Shown here in pieces: positions 8,181-8,726 of a stretch of DNA of 8,726 nt (position 1 is its first letter; each line of letters starts with the position of its first letter). The position numbers were made by a program, and so were the translations under genes. Origin of the DNA: an uncultured Mollicutes bacterium. GTDB taxonomy: Bacteria > Bacillota_I > Bacilli_A > MAG-NZ. Location: the NCBI GenBank assembly GCA_913064935.1, contig CAJYBF010000031.1:1-8726 (forward strand). The letters are read 5' to 3'. A model generated the notes under the pieces. It was not told the origin of the DNA, did not search any database, and saw only the letters and a list, made by a program, of their open reading frames with translations.

Positions 8181-8726
8181 ACTTAATTTCGATTGTTTCC
8201 TCATCACTCTTAGAATCCTCGTCGTCGCTCTTAGAATCTTCCTCGTCACTCTTAGAATCTTCCTCATCATTCTTAGAAATTTCTTTAGCACTCTTAGAAT
8301 TTTCCTTAGCAACTTTGTCATCCCACCATTTTAATTGGTGAGACTCAACTATTTCATAAATTTCGTCTTTAGTTAAAGTTTCGATTTCTAATAAATAGTA
8401 GGCGATTCTTTTTACCAAATCTAGATTATCATTTAATGTTTTTTCTGCTTTTTTATAACACTCATCAATGATTTCTTTTACAGCGTTGTCAATTTCAATT
8501 GCCATCTTTTCAGAGAAATCCTTTGATTTATTGTAGTCTCTTCCTAAGAATACAGGACCAGTACTACGTTCATATTGGATTGGACCAAGCGAACTCATAC
8601 CATATTCAGTAACCATAGATCTTGCGATTTGGGTAGCTTTTTGGAAATCATTGTGTGCACCAGTCGTAATCTCGTTGAAGATAATTTCTTCAGAAACTCT
8701 ACCACCTAATCATCCAGTAATTCTAT
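8179..8726 (-). CDS. ftsH: ATP-dependent zinc metalloprotease FtsH, C-terminal part, with in-frame TGA
   Basis: FtsH is a membrane-anchored AAA+ protease that degrades misfolded membrane proteins and regulators. Only the end of its peptidase M41 domain is in the window; the AAA module and HEXXH site lie outside. Visible motifs are LGGRVSEEIIF, ITTGAHNDFQKATQIAR (whose Asp in GAHND is the third zinc ligand in the family), MVTEYGMSSLGPIQYE and FLGRDY, followed by the usual helical C-domain ending near LKWWDDK. A family-atypical tail of about 40 residues follows: Lys/Ser then acidic heptad repeats, ending in ETIEIK. The frame continues upstream to the window edge but contains a TGA stop (8712-8710) in RITG-*-LGGRV, where Bacillus has a Leu. 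No ribosome site or start codon is placed to restart after it. Either the gene is broken or this base, 15 from the edge, is an error. Confidence 0.9.
8197..8298 (-). repeat. 21-base tandem repeats encoding acidic FtsH tail
   Basis: Five imperfect units of 21 bases encode the heptads SKSAKEI, SKNDEED, SKSDEED, SKSDDED and SKSDEE. The DNA core CTCTTAGAATC recurs on the plus strand at the same spacing. Such an array can gain or lose units by slippage without shifting frame, so tail length may vary between strains. The tail is probably disordered and highly charged. Confidence 0.85.

Noticed and set aside
8710..8712. TGA read as Trp (mycoplasma-type code)
   Set aside because: All Trp codons in conserved positions are TGG, no other gene has an internal TGA, and yabP ends at a TGA overlapping the yabQ start. 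The FtsH position is a Leu in Bacillus, not a Trp.
8690..8726. Frameshift in ftsH near the edge (another frame gives IELLDD)
   Set aside because: The frame with the TGA aligns residue for residue on both sides (RITG-x-LGGRV), so a single-codon change explains it better than an indel.

Overview
The window comes from a low-GC Gram-positive bacterium (Bacillota). The evidence is AT-rich codon use, strong GAGGTG/GGAGG ribosome sites, U-tailed hairpin terminators, and gene neighbourhoods that match the Bacillus-type chromosome: pyrG-fba, and ftsH / rqcP-yabP-yabQ / lysS. Tryptophan is written TGG everywhere and TGA closes yabP, so the standard bacterial code applies. Because yabP and yabQ are spore-cortex genes, the organism is a spore-former or a recent descendant of one. 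The small intergenic spaces and missing partner genes (no spo0F between pyrG and fba, no divIC after yabQ) would suit a reduced lineage such as the Haloplasma/Turicibacter neighbourhood, but that placement is only an inference.

Layout. The plus strand opens inside pyrG (CTP synthase, N-terminus outside the window), which overlaps fba (class II fructose-bisphosphate aldolase) by one base; a strong terminator follows. A leader of about 190 bases then precedes a ZIP-family metal transporter and an unrecognised, very acidic 171-residue protein. A bidirectional terminator separates these from a minus-strand block. Read in its own direction (right to left), this block is ftsH (3' part only, at the window end), then rqcP, yabP, yabQ, lysS and an MntP-like membrane protein. 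A plus-strand major facilitator transporter sits between ftsH and rqcP and shares a second bidirectional terminator with ftsH.

How the genes work together. Most of the window is housekeeping: CTP synthesis, glycolysis, lysyl-tRNA charging, ribosome quality control (RqcP) and membrane proteolysis (FtsH). Two membrane proteins plausibly handle divalent metals (ZIP and MntP-like) and lie on either side of the acidic orphan. yabP-yabQ are cut off from rqcP by an intrinsic terminator and appear to have their own start signal.

Points that deserve a second look: an in-frame TGA in a conserved core position of ftsH, 15 bases from the window edge; a near-identical 19-base leader box (a CATAnnnTA motif plus ribosome site) in front of both yabP and the ZIP gene; an inverted repeat closing directly onto a T-run in the ZIP leader; terminator hairpins that swallow the stop codons of rqcP and yabQ; and the acidic orphan protein. 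I did not find a convincing new defence, mobile or RNA-guided system here.
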